Shown: piece by piece, positions 8,496-19,527 of the stretch
Position numbering within the stretch: the stretch's first letter is position 1
Layout of the letters: each line of letters starts with the position of its first letter
Origin: Castellaniella sp044508625
Lineage (GTDB): Bacteria; Pseudomonadota; Gammaproteobacteria; Burkholderiales; Burkholderiaceae_B
Assembly (NCBI GenBank): GCA_044508625.1
Contig: JBIQHJ010000010.1
Location: 1 to 64,000, forward strand
Direction: 5' to 3'
Length of the DNA stretch: 64,000 bases
Position numbers and translations under genes: made by a program
Notes under the pieces: model-generated
Seen by the model: only the letters and a program-made list of their open reading frames with translations
Databases searched by the model: none
Told to the model about the DNA's origin: nothing

Positions 8496-9710
8496 TCAGC
8501 CCTTCGCTCGCGCGAAGGCCTGGTCGAGGTCGGCGATCAGGTCGCGCGGGTCCTCGAGGCCGGCGTGCAGGCGCAGGACGCTGCCCGCGCGCATGCGGGC
8601 GTCGGCCTGCTCGGCCCAGTAACCGTGTGTATCCAGGGCCTGGGGCTCGACGCGGGTGACCAGGCTCTCGTAGCCGCCCCATGAGTAGCCGATGCCGAAC
8701 AGGCGCAGGGCGTCGATCAGGCGCCGCGCGCCGGCCTCGTCGAAATCCACCGCCACCGACAGCAGGCCGTTCGAGCCGCGGGCGTCGCGGCGCCACAGCG
8801 CATGGCCCGGATCGGCCGGCCACGCCGGATGGAACAGGCGCGAGACGTCGGGCCGGGACCCCAGCCACCGGCAGAGCTCGAGAGCGTGCGCCGCGGTCTC
8901 GCGCATGCGCAGGCCCAGCGTGCGCGCGCCCCGCAAGGCGAGCCAGGCGTCGTCCGCGCTCACCGTGCTGCCCAGGGCATAGTGGGTTTCCCCGAGCCGC
9001 CGGTTCAGCGCCTCGTCGCGCGCCACGGCGGCGCCCAGCATCAGGTCCGAGTGGCCGCCGACGTACTTGGTGACGGCGACGACCGACACGTCCGCGCCCA
9101 GCTCGAGGGGACGGTAGATGTATCCCGAACCCCAGGTGTCGTCGGCCACCACCACCAGGCCGCGCTCGTGAGCCCAGCGGGCGAGCGCCGGCAGGTCCAG
9201 CATCTCCAGCAGCAGGGAGCCCGGCGACTCGAGGTACAGCACCCGGGTTTCCGGCCGCAGGGCGGCCTCGAAGGCGGCGATCGAGGGGCGCACGAAATCC
9301 ATCCGCACCCCCATGCGCGACAGGACGGTCTTGTATAGATAGCGCACGGGCCCGTAGACGCAATCGGCGGCCAGGACGTGGTCGCCCTGCCCCGCCAGGG
9401 CGATCAGCGCCATGCTGATCGCCGCCATTCCCGAGGGGGCCAGGAAGGCCCTCGCGCCTCCCTCGAGCTCGCACAGCAGGGTCTCGAGCGATTCGTGGGT
9501 CTGCAGGCCCACGCGCCCGTAGGTCGGGACCCTCTCGCCGCGCGCCTTGGCGGCCTGGGCGCGGTCCAGGGCGTCCATGTCGGCAAAGCGCACGGTGCTG
9601 GTGCGCATGGAGGGCATGGCCACGGGCCCGCTGCCGGTGGCAGGGTCCAGCGGCGCCTGGCCGGTATGCTGCAACAGGGTGTCGATGCGGGCGTCGGGTG
9701 GAACGGACAT
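8496..9710 (-). CDS. metC: Cystathionine beta-lyase, MetC-like
   Basis: A 404-residue PLP enzyme of the Cys/Met metabolism family. Its closest type is cystathionine beta-lyase, which releases homocysteine from cystathionine for methionine synthesis. The substrate segment YGRVGLQTHESLETLLCELE, the SGMAAISMALIAL segment and the PLP Asp (VVADDTWGSGY) are present. The PLP lysine is Lys215 in VAVTKYVGGHSD, and SGLLSVAVD-like and HAGLEDP segments mark the C-terminal domain. Length is normal. It is transcribed towards dsbA, and the MBL-fold gene lies behind it in the same orientation, 81 bases away. The fold and cofactor are certain; gamma-lyase or other side activities cannot be excluded from sequence alone. 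Confidence 0.85.
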   Translation of the reverse strand: MSVPPDARIDTLLQHTGQAPLDPATGSGPVAMPSMRTSTVRFADMDALDRAQAAKARGERVPTYGRVGLQTHESLETLLCELEGGARAFLAPSGMAAISMALIALAGQGDHVLAADCVYGPVRYLYKTVLSRMGVRMDFVRPSIAAFEAALRPETRVLYLESPGSLLLEMLDLPALARWAHERGLVVVADDTWGSGYIYRPLELGADVSVVAVTKYVGGHSDLMLGAAVARDEALNRRLGETHYALGSTVSADDAWLALRGARTLGLRMRETAAHALELCRWLGSRPDVSRLFHPAWPADPGHALWRRDARGSNGLLSVAVDFDEAGARRLIDALRLFGIGYSWGGYESLVTRVEPQALDTHGYWAEQADARMRAGSVLRLHAGLEDPRDLIADLDQAFARAKG

Positions 9711-9791
9711 GGGCGGGCCTGGAACGATCGGGTTGACGACATGGCCGGCGGCCGGGATGCCGGCGCGCCGGGGACGGCGGGCGCCGGGAGG

Positions 9792-10862
9792 CTAGACGCG
9801 CTGGAAGCGGTAGACCCCTTGCGCATCCACGCTGCGGCGCAGCTTGCCCTCGAAGTATAAGGCGTGCAGGTGCGCGATCGCCTCGCCCATGGCGAAGGTG
9901 AGCTGGTGCAGGTCGAGCTGGCGGCGGAACAGCACGGGCACGATGTCGGTGGCGCTGGCGGGCTCGGCGCAGGCCTCCAGCACCTCGGCCAGGCGCTCGG
10001 CATGGTGGGCGTGCTGCTGGGCCACGCGCTCGTGCAGGCCCCTGAAGGGGCGGCCGTGCGAGGGCAGCACCAGCGTATCGGCGTCCAGGCCGTCATAGGC
10101 CTTGAGCGAATCCAGGTACAGGGGCAGGGGATTGGCCTCGGGCTCGAGGTCGAACACGCTGACATTGGTCGAGATCCTCGGCAGCACCATGTCGCCGGAG
10201 ATCAGCACCCCCAGCGCGGGGCAGGACAGCGAGGCGTGCTCGGGGGCGTGGCCGTAGCCGGTGATCACGCGCCAATCCCGTCCGCCGATGCGCACGGCCA
10301 GGCCTTCGTGCAGCCGGTGGAAGCTGCGGGGCATCCCCGGCACCAGGCCGCTGTAGTAATCGTGGCGCTGGCGGATCTGGCGCTGGGCCTCGGGATCCAG
10401 CAGGCCATGCTGGGCGAAATGCCGCACCGCGGACTCCCCGGCCGGCCCGCCGCCCTCGACATCCTCGGGCGACGGCGCGGACCACAGCCGGGCGATGGCG
10501 TAGTCGGTCATGGTCATCCACAGGGGCGCCTGCCAGCGCTCGCACAGCCAGTGCGCGAGGCCCACGTGGTCGGGATGCATGTGCGTCACGATCACCCGCA
10601 GGATGGGCAGCCCCTCGAGCACATGCTCGAAGACCTCCTCCCAGCGGGCCCGCACCTCGGGACGGTCGATCCCGCAATCGACCACGGTCCAGCCCTGGCG
10701 CCCGTCCATCTCATCGCGCAGCAGCCACAGGTTGATGTGGTCCAGGGCAAAGGGCAGCGGCATGCGGATCCATTGCACACCATCGGCGACGCCGAGGGCC
10801 CGGCCCGGCTCGGGGAGGCGTTCGCCCAGGGGATAATCCAGTTTCTGCTCGTTGGGATTCAA
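9792..10862 (-). CDS. MBL-fold metallo-hydrolase, glyoxalase II-like
   Basis: A 356-residue metallo-beta-lactamase-fold hydrolase. The metal-binding motif HMHPDH is at residues 94-99. Further candidate ligands are His in GYGHAPEHAS, Asp in ISGDMVLP and His in LPSHGRPF. A C-terminal helical extension follows, as in thioesterase- or glyoxalase-II-like members. There is no signal peptide, so it is probably cytoplasmic. The gene is divergent from liuR and shares its 101-base control region, including a LiuR-type operator. It is therefore probably part of branched-chain amino acid catabolism, perhaps as an acyl-CoA or acyl-thioester hydrolase. That role is inferred from position; the substrate is unknown. 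Confidence 0.8.
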   Translation of the reverse strand: MNPNEQKLDYPLGERLPEPGRALGVADGVQWIRMPLPFALDHINLWLLRDEMDGRQGWTVVDCGIDRPEVRARWEEVFEHVLEGLPILRVIVTHMHPDHVGLAHWLCERWQAPLWMTMTDYAIARLWSAPSPEDVEGGGPAGESAVRHFAQHGLLDPEAQRQIRQRHDYYSGLVPGMPRSFHRLHEGLAVRIGGRDWRVITGYGHAPEHASLSCPALGVLISGDMVLPRISTNVSVFDLEPEANPLPLYLDSLKAYDGLDADTLVLPSHGRPFRGLHERVAQQHAHHAERLAEVLEACAEPASATDIVPVLFRRQLDLHQLTFAMGEAIAHLHALYFEGKLRRSVDAQGVYRFQRV

Positions 10863-10937
10863 TCGGTTTCTCCAGAATACGGCGGTGCGCGGCCATGGGG
10901 GCTCGTCGCAATATCAACATATTATGGCATCATACTA

Positions 10938-10954
10938 TTGACGTTAACGTAAAC
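10938..10954. promoter_or_regulatory. LiuR-type operator between the MBL-fold gene and liuR
   Basis: TTGACGTTAACGTAAAC is a near-perfect dyad centred on GTTAAC. The identical 17 bases occur again before liuA at 11371-11387. Sites of the TTTACGTTAACGTAAA type are the known binding pattern of MerR-family LiuR in proteobacteria. Its place in the divergent region implies autoregulation and control of the MBL-fold gene. Confidence 0.8.
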
Positions 10955-10963
10955 TTCCCTCAC

Positions 10964-11374
10964 ATGACTCAAACCACCTGGACCATTTCCGAGCTGGCCC
11001 GCGAGTTCTCGGTGACCCCGCGCACGATCCGCTTCTACGAGGACCAGGGCATCGTCAGCCCCGGCCGCCAGGGGCGCAACCGGGTCTATTTCCCCCGCGA
11101 CCGCACGCGGCTCAAGCTCGCGCTGCGCGGCCGCCGCCTCGGCCTCCAGCTCTCCGAGATCCTCGGCCTGATCAATATGTACGACGAGAGCGGCGCCAGC
11201 AGCACCGCCCAGTTGCGGCACTACGCCAAGGTGCTGGAGGCCCACCGGATCAAGCTCGAGCAGCAGCGCCACGACCTCGAGCTCACCCTGCGCGAGATCC
11301 GCCAGCAGGAGGCCGAATGCCAGGCCCTGCTGCGCGAGCGATCGCTCGATGACGTCCGGGCAGACCCTGATTGA
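10964..11374 (+). CDS. liuR: MerR-family regulator of leucine/isovalerate catabolism
   Basis: A 136-residue MerR-family regulator. The ATG at 10964 is preferred over an in-frame start at 10895, because the longer form would place the operator inside the coding sequence and the family begins directly with the helix-turn-helix. The DNA-binding domain is WTISELAREFSVTPRTIRFY followed by the wing (EDQGIVSPGRQGRNRVYFPRDR). A C-terminal coiled-coil dimerisation helix runs from about residue 75 to 125. LiuR controls the liu genes, which turn leucine and isovalerate into acetyl-CoA. It is encoded directly upstream of liuA. Operators before both genes, and the last codons of liuR overlapping the second operator, support the assignment. 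Confidence 0.88.
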   Translation: MTQTTWTISELAREFSVTPRTIRFYEDQGIVSPGRQGRNRVYFPRDRTRLKLALRGRRLGLQLSEILGLINMYDESGASSTAQLRHYAKVLEAHRIKLEQQRHDLELTLREIRQQEAECQALLRERSLDDVRADPD

Positions 11375-11400
11375 CGTTAACGTAAACGTCATTGCAAAAT
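11371..11400 (+). promoter_or_regulatory. liuA promoter with embedded LiuR operator
   Basis: The second copy of TTGACGTTAACGTAAAC lies at 11371-11387 and overlaps the liuR stop codon. TTGACG (11371-11376) can serve as -35, with CAAAAT (11395-11400) as -10, an 18-base spacer. A site lying inside a slightly long spacer is the typical MerR arrangement. A larger dyad, GACGTT and AACGTC, spans 11373-11390. Confidence 0.75.
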
Positions 11401-11451
11401 AGTGCCTTGCCCCCTCGCCTCCCCACCCCCCCCCCACACCCGAGACACCCC

Positions 11452-12630
11452 ATGAACCTTGCCGGCCTCGATTTCGAACTCGGCGAGGACCTCGACATGC
11501 TGCGCGACGCGGTGCGCGACTTCGCGCAGGCCGAGATCGCGCCGCGCGCGGCCGCCGCCGACCGCGACGACCAGTTTCCCATGGACTTGTGGCGCAAGTT
11601 CGGCGGCCTGGGCCTGCTGGGGGTGACCGTGGACGAGGCCTACGGCGGCTCCCATCTCGGCTACCTGGCCCACATGATCGCCATGGAGGAGGTCTCGCGC
11701 GCCAGCGCCTCGATCGCCCTGTCCTACGGCGCGCACTCCAATCTGTGCGTCAACCAGATCCACCGCAACGGCACCGAGGCGCAAAAGCGCAAATACCTGC
11801 CCGGGCTGGTCTCGGGCGAGCGCATCGGCGCCCTCGCCATGAGCGAGCCGGGCGCGGGCTCGGACGTGGTCGGCATGCGCCTGCGCGCCGAAAAGCGCGG
11901 CGACCGCTATGTGCTGAACGGCACCAAGATGTGGATCACCAACGGCCCCGACGCCGATACCCTGGTGGTCTATGCCAAGACCGACCCGCAGGCCCAACAG
12001 CGCGGCATCACGGCCTTCATCGTGGAAAAGGGATACCCGGGATTCTCGGTGGCCCAAAAGCTCGACAAGCTCGGCATGCGCGGCAGCCACACCGGCGAGC
12101 TGGTGTTCCAGGACTGCGAGGTGCCCGAGGAAAACGTGCTGGGCGCCGTCAACGGCGGCGTCCGGGTGCTGATGAGCGGCCTGGACTACGAGCGCGCGGT
12201 CCTCGCGGCGGGCCCCCTGGGGATCATGCAGGCGGTCATGGACGTGGTGGTGCCCTACGTGCACGAGCGCAAGCAGTTCGGCCAGCCGATCGGCGAATTC
12301 CAGCTCATCCAGGCCAAGCTCGCCGACCTCTACACCACGCTGCAGGCCTCCCGCGCCTTCTGCTACACCGTGGGCAAGAACCTCGACCGCCTGGGCGCCG
12401 GGCACGTGCGCCAGGTGCGCAAGGACTGCGCCGCCGTCATCCTGTACTGCGCGGAAAAGGCCACCTGGATGGCGGGCGAAGGCATCCAGATCCTGGGCGG
12501 CAACGGCTACATCAACGAATTCCCCACCGGCCGCCTGTGGCGCGACGCCAAGCTCTACGAAATCGGCGCCGGCACCAGCGAGATCCGCCGCATGCTGATC
12601 GGCCGCGAGCTGTTCAGCGAAACCGCCTGA
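11452..12630 (+). CDS. liuA: Isovaleryl-CoA dehydrogenase
   Basis: A 392-residue FAD acyl-CoA dehydrogenase that oxidises isovaleryl-CoA to 3-methylcrotonyl-CoA, the first dedicated liu step. The start is the ATG at 11452; an upstream TTG in frame would lie in the promoter. Signatures are ALAMSEPGAGSDVVGMRLRA, the FAD/substrate segment WITNGPDADTLVVYAKT and the C-terminal GNGYINEFPTGRLWRDAK with YEIGAGTSEIRR. The catalytic Glu is in GLDYERAVLAAGPLG, its position in isovaleryl-CoA dehydrogenase rather than that in short- or medium-chain enzymes. It leads an operon with aceK nine bases downstream and is controlled by the LiuR operator ahead of it. Confidence 0.93.
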   Translation: MNLAGLDFELGEDLDMLRDAVRDFAQAEIAPRAAAADRDDQFPMDLWRKFGGLGLLGVTVDEAYGGSHLGYLAHMIAMEEVSRASASIALSYGAHSNLCVNQIHRNGTEAQKRKYLPGLVSGERIGALAMSEPGAGSDVVGMRLRAEKRGDRYVLNGTKMWITNGPDADTLVVYAKTDPQAQQRGITAFIVEKGYPGFSVAQKLDKLGMRGSHTGELVFQDCEVPEENVLGAVNGGVRVLMSGLDYERAVLAAGPLGIMQAVMDVVVPYVHERKQFGQPIGEFQLIQAKLADLYTTLQASRAFCYTVGKNLDRLGAGHVRQVRKDCAAVILYCAEKATWMAGEGIQILGGNGYINEFPTGRLWRDAKLYEIGAGTSEIRRMLIGRELFSETA

Positions 12631-12639
12631 CGCCGCCTC

Positions 12640-14496
12640 ATGAGCTATTCCGGGGATCACCAGCGCATCGAGCCCGTCGCCCCCCGGCGGCCGTCGCCCG
12701 AGGCCGTGGCGCGCATGATCCTCGCCGGCTTCGACCGCCATTACGCGCTGTTCCGCTACGGGGCGCAGCGCGCCAAGGCGCTGTTCGAGTCGGGCGACTG
12801 GCACGGCATCCAGCGCCTCTCGAGCGAGCGCATCGAATACTACGACATGCGCGTGCGCGAATGCGCGGCGGCCCTGGTCCAGGCCCTGCGCGGCAGCGAC
12901 AAGACACCCGCCCCGGCGGCCGGGATCCCGGCCGCGCTCACGCCGGCGCAGCTCGAGTTCTGGCAAGAGACCAAGGCGCACTACGTGGGCCTGCTGGCGG
13001 GCCACCGGCAGCCCGAATGCGCCGAGACCTTCTTCAATTCGGTCTCGTGCCGCATCCTGCACCGCAGCTATTTCAACAACGACTTCATCTTCGTGCGCCC
13101 CACGGTGGCGACCGAGTACATCGACGGCGGGATGCCGTCCTACCGCAGCTATTACCCGCTGAGCGAGGGGCTGGAGGCCACCATCATCCGCCTGGCCGCG
13201 GACTTCGGCCTGGCCGCGCCCTACGCCGACCTGCCGGATGATGCGCGCAGGCTCGCGCGCCTCGCGATCCGCCAGTTGCGCCTGCGGCTGCCGCGCGGCG
13301 TCGGCCGGCGGCTGGCGCCGGACTGCCAGGTCCAGGTGCTCAATACCCTGTTCTTTCGCAACAAGGGCGCCTATATCGTCGGCCGGCTCATCAACCACAC
13401 CGCCATCCACCCCTTTGCCATCGCGCTGCTGCACAACCCCGCCGGCCAGGTCCGGCTGGATGCGCTGCTGCACACCAGCGACGACCTCAGCACGCTGTTC
13501 AGCTTCACCCGGGCCTACTTCCTGGTCGACATGGAGGCCCCCGCGGCCTACGTGGAATTCCTCAACTCGCTGTTCCCGCGCAAGCCCAAGGCCGAGATCT
13601 ACACCACCCTGGGCCTGCAGAAGCAAGGCAAGACGCTGTTCTACCGCGATTTCCTGCACCACCTCTCGCACTCGCGCGACGCCTTCGACTACGCGGAGGG
13701 CATCCAGGGCATGGTCATGACGGTGTTCACCCTGCCGTCCTATCCCTACGTGTTCAAGCTGATCCGCGACCGCATCGCCAAGGAGGGCATGACCGAGGAG
13801 ACCGTGCGCCGCAAGTACCAGATGGTCAAGATGCACGATCGCGTCGGGCGCATGGCCGACACCTGGGAATACTCGCTGGTGGCCCTGCCCAAGCGGCGCT
13901 TTTCGCGGCGCCTGCTCGAGGGCCTGCGCGCCGAGGTGCCCAGCCTGATCGAGGAGACCGAGGACACTCTCCTGCTCAAGCACGTCTACATCGAGCGGCG
14001 CATGACGCCGCTGAACCTCTATCTCGCGCATGCCTCGGACGGCGCCCTCGAGGAGGCCGTGCGCCAGTACGGACAGGCCATCCGCGAGCTGGCGGCGGCC
14101 AACATCTTTCCCGGCGACATGCTGTACAAGAACTTCGGCGTCACGCGCCTGGGCCGCATCGTGTTCTACGACTACGACGAGATCCAGCGCATGACCGAGA
14201 TGCATTTCCGCCGCATCCCGCCCGCGCCCAACGAGGAGGCCGAGCTCGCGAGCGAGCCCTGGTATCCGGTGGGCCCCAACGACGTCTTTCCCGAGGAATT
14301 CCGCCATTTCCTGCTGGGCGACCCGCGCGTGCGCGCGGCCTTCCTGGCGCACCACGCCGAGCTGCTCGAGGCCCAATGGTGGCAGGATTGCCGCCAGCGC
14401 GCCGCCCAGGGCAGGATCGAGGATATCTTTCCGTACGATAATGCCAGGAGGCTGCATGCATCGACATTGCCGCCTTATCCTCACAGCACCCCCTGA
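12640..14496 (+). CDS. aceK: Isocitrate dehydrogenase kinase/phosphatase
   Basis: A 618-residue AceK. This bifunctional enzyme phosphorylates isocitrate dehydrogenase to divert isocitrate into the glyoxylate shunt, and dephosphorylates it to reverse this. The regulatory N-terminal half carries FDRHYALFRYGAQRAKALFE, and the kinase-like half carries GMVMTVFTLPSYPYVFKLIRD and the ATP-site segment NIFPGDMLYKNFGVTRLGRI followed by VFYDYDEIQ. It starts 9 bases after liuA, inside the liu operon and away from aceA/aceB. This links leucine breakdown, which yields acetyl-CoA and acetoacetate, to glyoxylate shunt activation. Family assignment is firm; co-regulation by LiuR is inferred from the operon. 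Confidence 0.95.
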   Translation: MSYSGDHQRIEPVAPRRPSPEAVARMILAGFDRHYALFRYGAQRAKALFESGDWHGIQRLSSERIEYYDMRVRECAAALVQALRGSDKTPAPAAGIPAALTPAQLEFWQETKAHYVGLLAGHRQPECAETFFNSVSCRILHRSYFNNDFIFVRPTVATEYIDGGMPSYRSYYPLSEGLEATIIRLAADFGLAAPYADLPDDARRLARLAIRQLRLRLPRGVGRRLAPDCQVQVLNTLFFRNKGAYIVGRLINHTAIHPFAIALLHNPAGQVRLDALLHTSDDLSTLFSFTRAYFLVDMEAPAAYVEFLNSLFPRKPKAEIYTTLGLQKQGKTLFYRDFLHHLSHSRDAFDYAEGIQGMVMTVFTLPSYPYVFKLIRDRIAKEGMTEETVRRKYQMVKMHDRVGRMADTWEYSLVALPKRRFSRRLLEGLRAEVPSLIEETEDTLLLKHVYIERRMTPLNLYLAHASDGALEEAVRQYGQAIRELAAANIFPGDMLYKNFGVTRLGRIVFYDYDEIQRMTEMHFRRIPPAPNEEAELASEPWYPVGPNDVFPEEFRHFLLGDPRVRAAFLAHHAELLEAQWWQDCRQRAAQGRIEDIFPYDNARRLHASTLPPYPHSTP

Positions 14497-14513
14497 ACTC
14501 ACTGGAGCTCACC

Positions 14514-15695
14514 ATGTCGGATCACATCGTTATCGCCTCAGTCGCCCGCACCCCCATGGGGGGCATGATGGGCAGCCTGTCGGGGCTGGCCGCCCACGAA
14601 CTGGGCGCAATCGCCATCCGCGCCGCCGTCGAGCGCGCCGGCATCTCCGGCGATGCCGTCGACGAGGTCATCATGGGCAACGTCCTGCAGGCCGGCCAGG
14701 GCCAGGCCCCCGCGCGCCAGGCGGCCCTGGGCGCGGGCCTGCCGCTGGGCGTGGCCTGCAGCACCCTGCACAAGGTCTGCGGCTCGGGCCTGAAGGCCGT
14801 GATGCTGGCCCACGACATCATCAAAGCCGGCTCGGCCGGGGTGGTGGTGGCCGGCGGCCAGGAAAGCATGAGCAATGCCCCCTACCTGCTGCTGCGCGGC
14901 CGCCAGGGCTACCGCTACGGCCATTCGACGGTCTACGACCACATGGCCCTCGACGGCCTCGAGGACGCCTACAAGCGCGGCACCGCCATGGGCGTGTTCG
15001 CCGAGGACTGCGCCTCCAAGTACAGCTTCACCCGCGAACAGCAGGACGCCTTCTCGCTGGAATCCCTGCGCCGCGCCCGCCAGGCGAGCGAGGACGGCAG
15101 CTTCAAGTGGGAAATCGCCCCCGTGACGATCCAGGGCCGCAAGGGCGACACCGTGATCGACACCGACGAGGCGCCCTTCAAGGCCATGCCGGAAAAGATA
15201 CCCACCCTCAAGCCCGCCTTCAAAAAGGACGGCACCATCACCGCCGCCAACGCCTCCTCGATCTCGGATGGCGCCTCGGCCGTCGTGGTCATGAGCGAAT
15301 CCGCGGCCCGGACGCTGGGCGCCGCCCCGCTCGCGCGCATCGTCGCCCACACCCAGCACTCGCAAGAGCCCGGTTGGTTCACCACCGCCCCGGTCGGCGC
15401 CATCCAGAAACTGCTGGACAAGACCGGCTGGAGTTCCGGCGACGTCGATCTCTACGAGATCAACGAGGCCTTCGCGGTGGTCACGATGGCCGCCATGGCC
15501 GACCTCAAGCTGCCCCACGACAAGGTCAACGTCCACGGCGGCGCCACCGCCCTGGGCCACCCCATCGGCGCCTCGGGGGCGCGCCTGCTCACCACGCTGG
15601 TGGGCGCGCTGCGCAAGACCGGGGGCCGCCGCGGCATCGCCTCGCTGTGCATCGGCGGGGGCGAGGCCGTGGCCCTGGCCGTCGAAATGATCTGA
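14514..15695 (+). CDS. Acetyl-CoA C-acetyltransferase (thiolase)
   Basis: A 393-residue thiolase. Catalytic residues are Cys89 in STLHKVCGSGLKAV, His in GGATALGHPIGASGAR near residue 349 and Cys in SLCIGGGEAV near residue 379. Thiolases of this size cleave acetoacetyl-CoA to two acetyl-CoA or run in reverse. In the liu operon the enzyme would finish leucine breakdown after acetoacetate is activated. The start at 14514 has GGAG 6 bases upstream, and the gene follows aceK by 17 bases. A strong terminator follows the stop, so liuB and liuD may be expressed at a different level. A biosynthetic role in polyhydroxybutyrate formation is the alternative. Confidence 0.9.
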   Translation: MSDHIVIASVARTPMGGMMGSLSGLAAHELGAIAIRAAVERAGISGDAVDEVIMGNVLQAGQGQAPARQAALGAGLPLGVACSTLHKVCGSGLKAVMLAHDIIKAGSAGVVVAGGQESMSNAPYLLLRGRQGYRYGHSTVYDHMALDGLEDAYKRGTAMGVFAEDCASKYSFTREQQDAFSLESLRRARQASEDGSFKWEIAPVTIQGRKGDTVIDTDEAPFKAMPEKIPTLKPAFKKDGTITAANASSISDGASAVVVMSESAARTLGAAPLARIVAHTQHSQEPGWFTTAPVGAIQKLLDKTGWSSGDVDLYEINEAFAVVTMAAMADLKLPHDKVNVHGGATALGHPIGASGARLLTTLVGALRKTGGRRGIASLCIGGGEAVALAVEMI

Positions 15696-15707
15696 GCCCC
15701 GGCCGCG

Positions 15708-15735
15708 GGGGCACGGCGGGGGCCGTGCCCCTTTT
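15708..15735 (+). terminator. Rho-independent terminator or attenuator after the thiolase gene
   Basis: A perfect 10-bp stem, GGGGCACGGC pairing with GCCGTGCCCC, encloses a 4-base G loop and is followed directly by TTTT. It separates the thiolase gene from liuB inside the apparent liu operon, so it may partly uncouple the two halves. Confidence 0.75.
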
Positions 15736-15787
15736 GCCGCCGGGCCGCCCGCCCCGAGGCAAAAGCGGCCGTTTTCCAGGAACCCAT

Positions 15788-17392
15788 ATGCCGGTCATCG
15801 AATCCAGAATCAATCCCAGGTCACAGGAATTCCAGGACAACGCGCAGGCCATGCGCGTCCTCGTCGAGGATTTGCGCGCGCAGCTCGCGCGCACCGCCCT
15901 GGGCGGCGGCGAATCGGCCCGCGCCAAGCACGTGGCGCGCGGCAAGCTGCTGCCGCGCGAGCGCGTCGAGCGGCTGCTCGATCCCGGCACGCCGTTCCTG
16001 GAGCTCTCGCCGATGGCCGCGCACGGCGTCTACGACGGCGCCTCGCCGGGGGCCGGCATCATCACCGGCATCGGCCGGGTCTCCGGCACCGAATGCGTCA
16101 TCGTCTGCAACGACGCCACGGTCAAGGGCGGCACCTACTATCCCCTGACGGTCAAGAAACACCTGCGGGCGCAAGAGATCGCCCAGCAGAACCGCCTGCC
16201 CTGCATCTACCTGGTGGACTCCGGCGGCGCCAACCTGCCCAACCAGGACGAGGTCTTTCCCGACCGCGACCACTTCGGCCGGATCTTCTACAACCAGGCG
16301 GTGATGTCCTCCATGGGCATCGCCCAGCTCGCCGTGGTCATGGGCTCGTGCACCGCGGGCGGCGCCTACGTGCCGGCCATGAGCGACGAATCCATCATCG
16401 TGCGCAACCAGGGCACGATCTTCCTGGGCGGCCCGCCGCTGGTGAAGGCGGCCACCGGCGAGGAGGTCTCGGCCGAGGACCTCGGCGGCGGCGACGTCCA
16501 CACCCGGCTCTCGGGCGTGGCCGACCACCTGGCGGTCGACGACACGCACGCCCTGCGGCTGGCGCGCGACGCCGTGGCCCGCCTCAACCTGGGCAAGCCC
16601 GCGGCGCCCGCCGGCGCCTGGGCCGAGCCCCTGTACGACGCCCGCGAGCTCGACGGCATCATCCCGCGCGACACGCGCAAGCCCTACGACGTGCGCGAGG
16701 TCATCGCCCGCATCGTCGACGGCTCCGAGTTCGATGAGTTCAAGGCGCGCTTCGGCACCACGCTGGTCACGGGCTTCGCCCGCCTCTACGGCATGCCGGT
16801 GGGCATCGTCGCCAACAACGGCATCCTGTTTTCCGAGGCGGCGCAAAAGGGCGCGCATTTCATCGAGCTGTGCTGCCAGCGCCGCATCCCGCTGGTATTC
16901 CTGCAGAACATCACCGGATTCATGGTCGGGCGCAAGTACGAGAACGAAGGCATCGCGCGCCACGGGGCCAAGATGGTCACCGCGGTGTCCACCGCCTCCG
17001 TGCCGAAATTCACGGTCCTGATCGGCGGCTCGTTCGGCGCCGGCAATTACGGCATGTGCGGCCGCGCCTTCGGCCCCCGGCTGCTGTTCCTGTGGCCCAA
17101 CGCCCGCATCTCGGTCATGGGCGGCGAGCAGGCCGCCAGCGTGCTGGCCACGGTGCGCCGCGAGGGCATCGAGCGCAAGGGCGGCCAATGGAGCCCCGAC
17201 GAGGAGGAGGCCTTCAAGGCGCCCATCCGCGCCCAGTACGAACGCGAGGGCCATCCCTACTACGCCACCGCGCGCCTGTGGGACGACGGCATCATCCAGC
17301 CCTCGGACACGCGCCGCGTCCTGGGGCTGGGCCTGTCGGCCGCGCGCAACGCGCCCATCGAGGACACGCGGTTCGGCGTGTTCAGAATGTAA
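15788..17392 (+). CDS. liuB: Methylcrotonyl-CoA carboxylase, carboxyltransferase subunit
   Basis: A 534-residue carboxyltransferase (beta) subunit of 3-methylcrotonyl-CoA carboxylase. It moves CO2 from carboxybiotin to 3-methylcrotonyl-CoA to give 3-methylglutaconyl-CoA. The N-terminal part has ARGKLLPRERVERLLDPGTP and VKGGTYYPLTVKKHLRAQEI, the oxyanion-type segment is SCTAGGAYVPAMSDE, and the C-terminal crotonase-like half has FLQNITGFMVGRKYENEG and GGSFGAGNYGMCGRAF. These identify the methylcrotonyl-specific type rather than propionyl-CoA carboxylase. The start is the ATG at 15788; upstream in-frame sequence overlaps the thiolase gene and is not coding. The biotin subunit gene follows after 12 bases. 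Confidence 0.93.
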   Translation: MPVIESRINPRSQEFQDNAQAMRVLVEDLRAQLARTALGGGESARAKHVARGKLLPRERVERLLDPGTPFLELSPMAAHGVYDGASPGAGIITGIGRVSGTECVIVCNDATVKGGTYYPLTVKKHLRAQEIAQQNRLPCIYLVDSGGANLPNQDEVFPDRDHFGRIFYNQAVMSSMGIAQLAVVMGSCTAGGAYVPAMSDESIIVRNQGTIFLGGPPLVKAATGEEVSAEDLGGGDVHTRLSGVADHLAVDDTHALRLARDAVARLNLGKPAAPAGAWAEPLYDARELDGIIPRDTRKPYDVREVIARIVDGSEFDEFKARFGTTLVTGFARLYGMPVGIVANNGILFSEAAQKGAHFIELCCQRRIPLVFLQNITGFMVGRKYENEGIARHGAKMVTAVSTASVPKFTVLIGGSFGAGNYGMCGRAFGPRLLFLWPNARISVMGGEQAASVLATVRREGIERKGGQWSPDEEEAFKAPIRAQYEREGHPYYATARLWDDGIIQPSDTRRVLGLGLSAARNAPIEDTRFGVFRM

Positions 17393-17404
17393 GGAGAAAC
17401 CCCT

Positions 17405-19426
<2,022 letters not shown>

Positions 19427-19431
19427 GCCGA

Positions 19432-19485
19432 GGGCGGGCGACGGGGGGAAATCCCCGAATCGCCGGCCGTCGCGGCGGCCCGCCC
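19432..19485. terminator. GC-rich hairpin after liuD
   Basis: GGGCGGGCGACGG (19432-19444) can pair with CCGTCG and CCCGCCC (19467-19485), with a small bulge in the right arm. It ends the liu operon just before smg. No T run follows on the plus strand, so the terminator strength is uncertain. Confidence 0.45.
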
Positions 19486-19527
19486 GAATCAAGTACACTG
19501 TGCAGGAAGCACGCAATACAGGCCGCC

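Noticed and set aside
14441..15787. Upstream extension of liuB in frame from 14441
   Set aside because: It overlaps the thiolase gene in another frame and is rich in Arg, Gly and Pro. The family start and a ribosome site fit ATG 15788.
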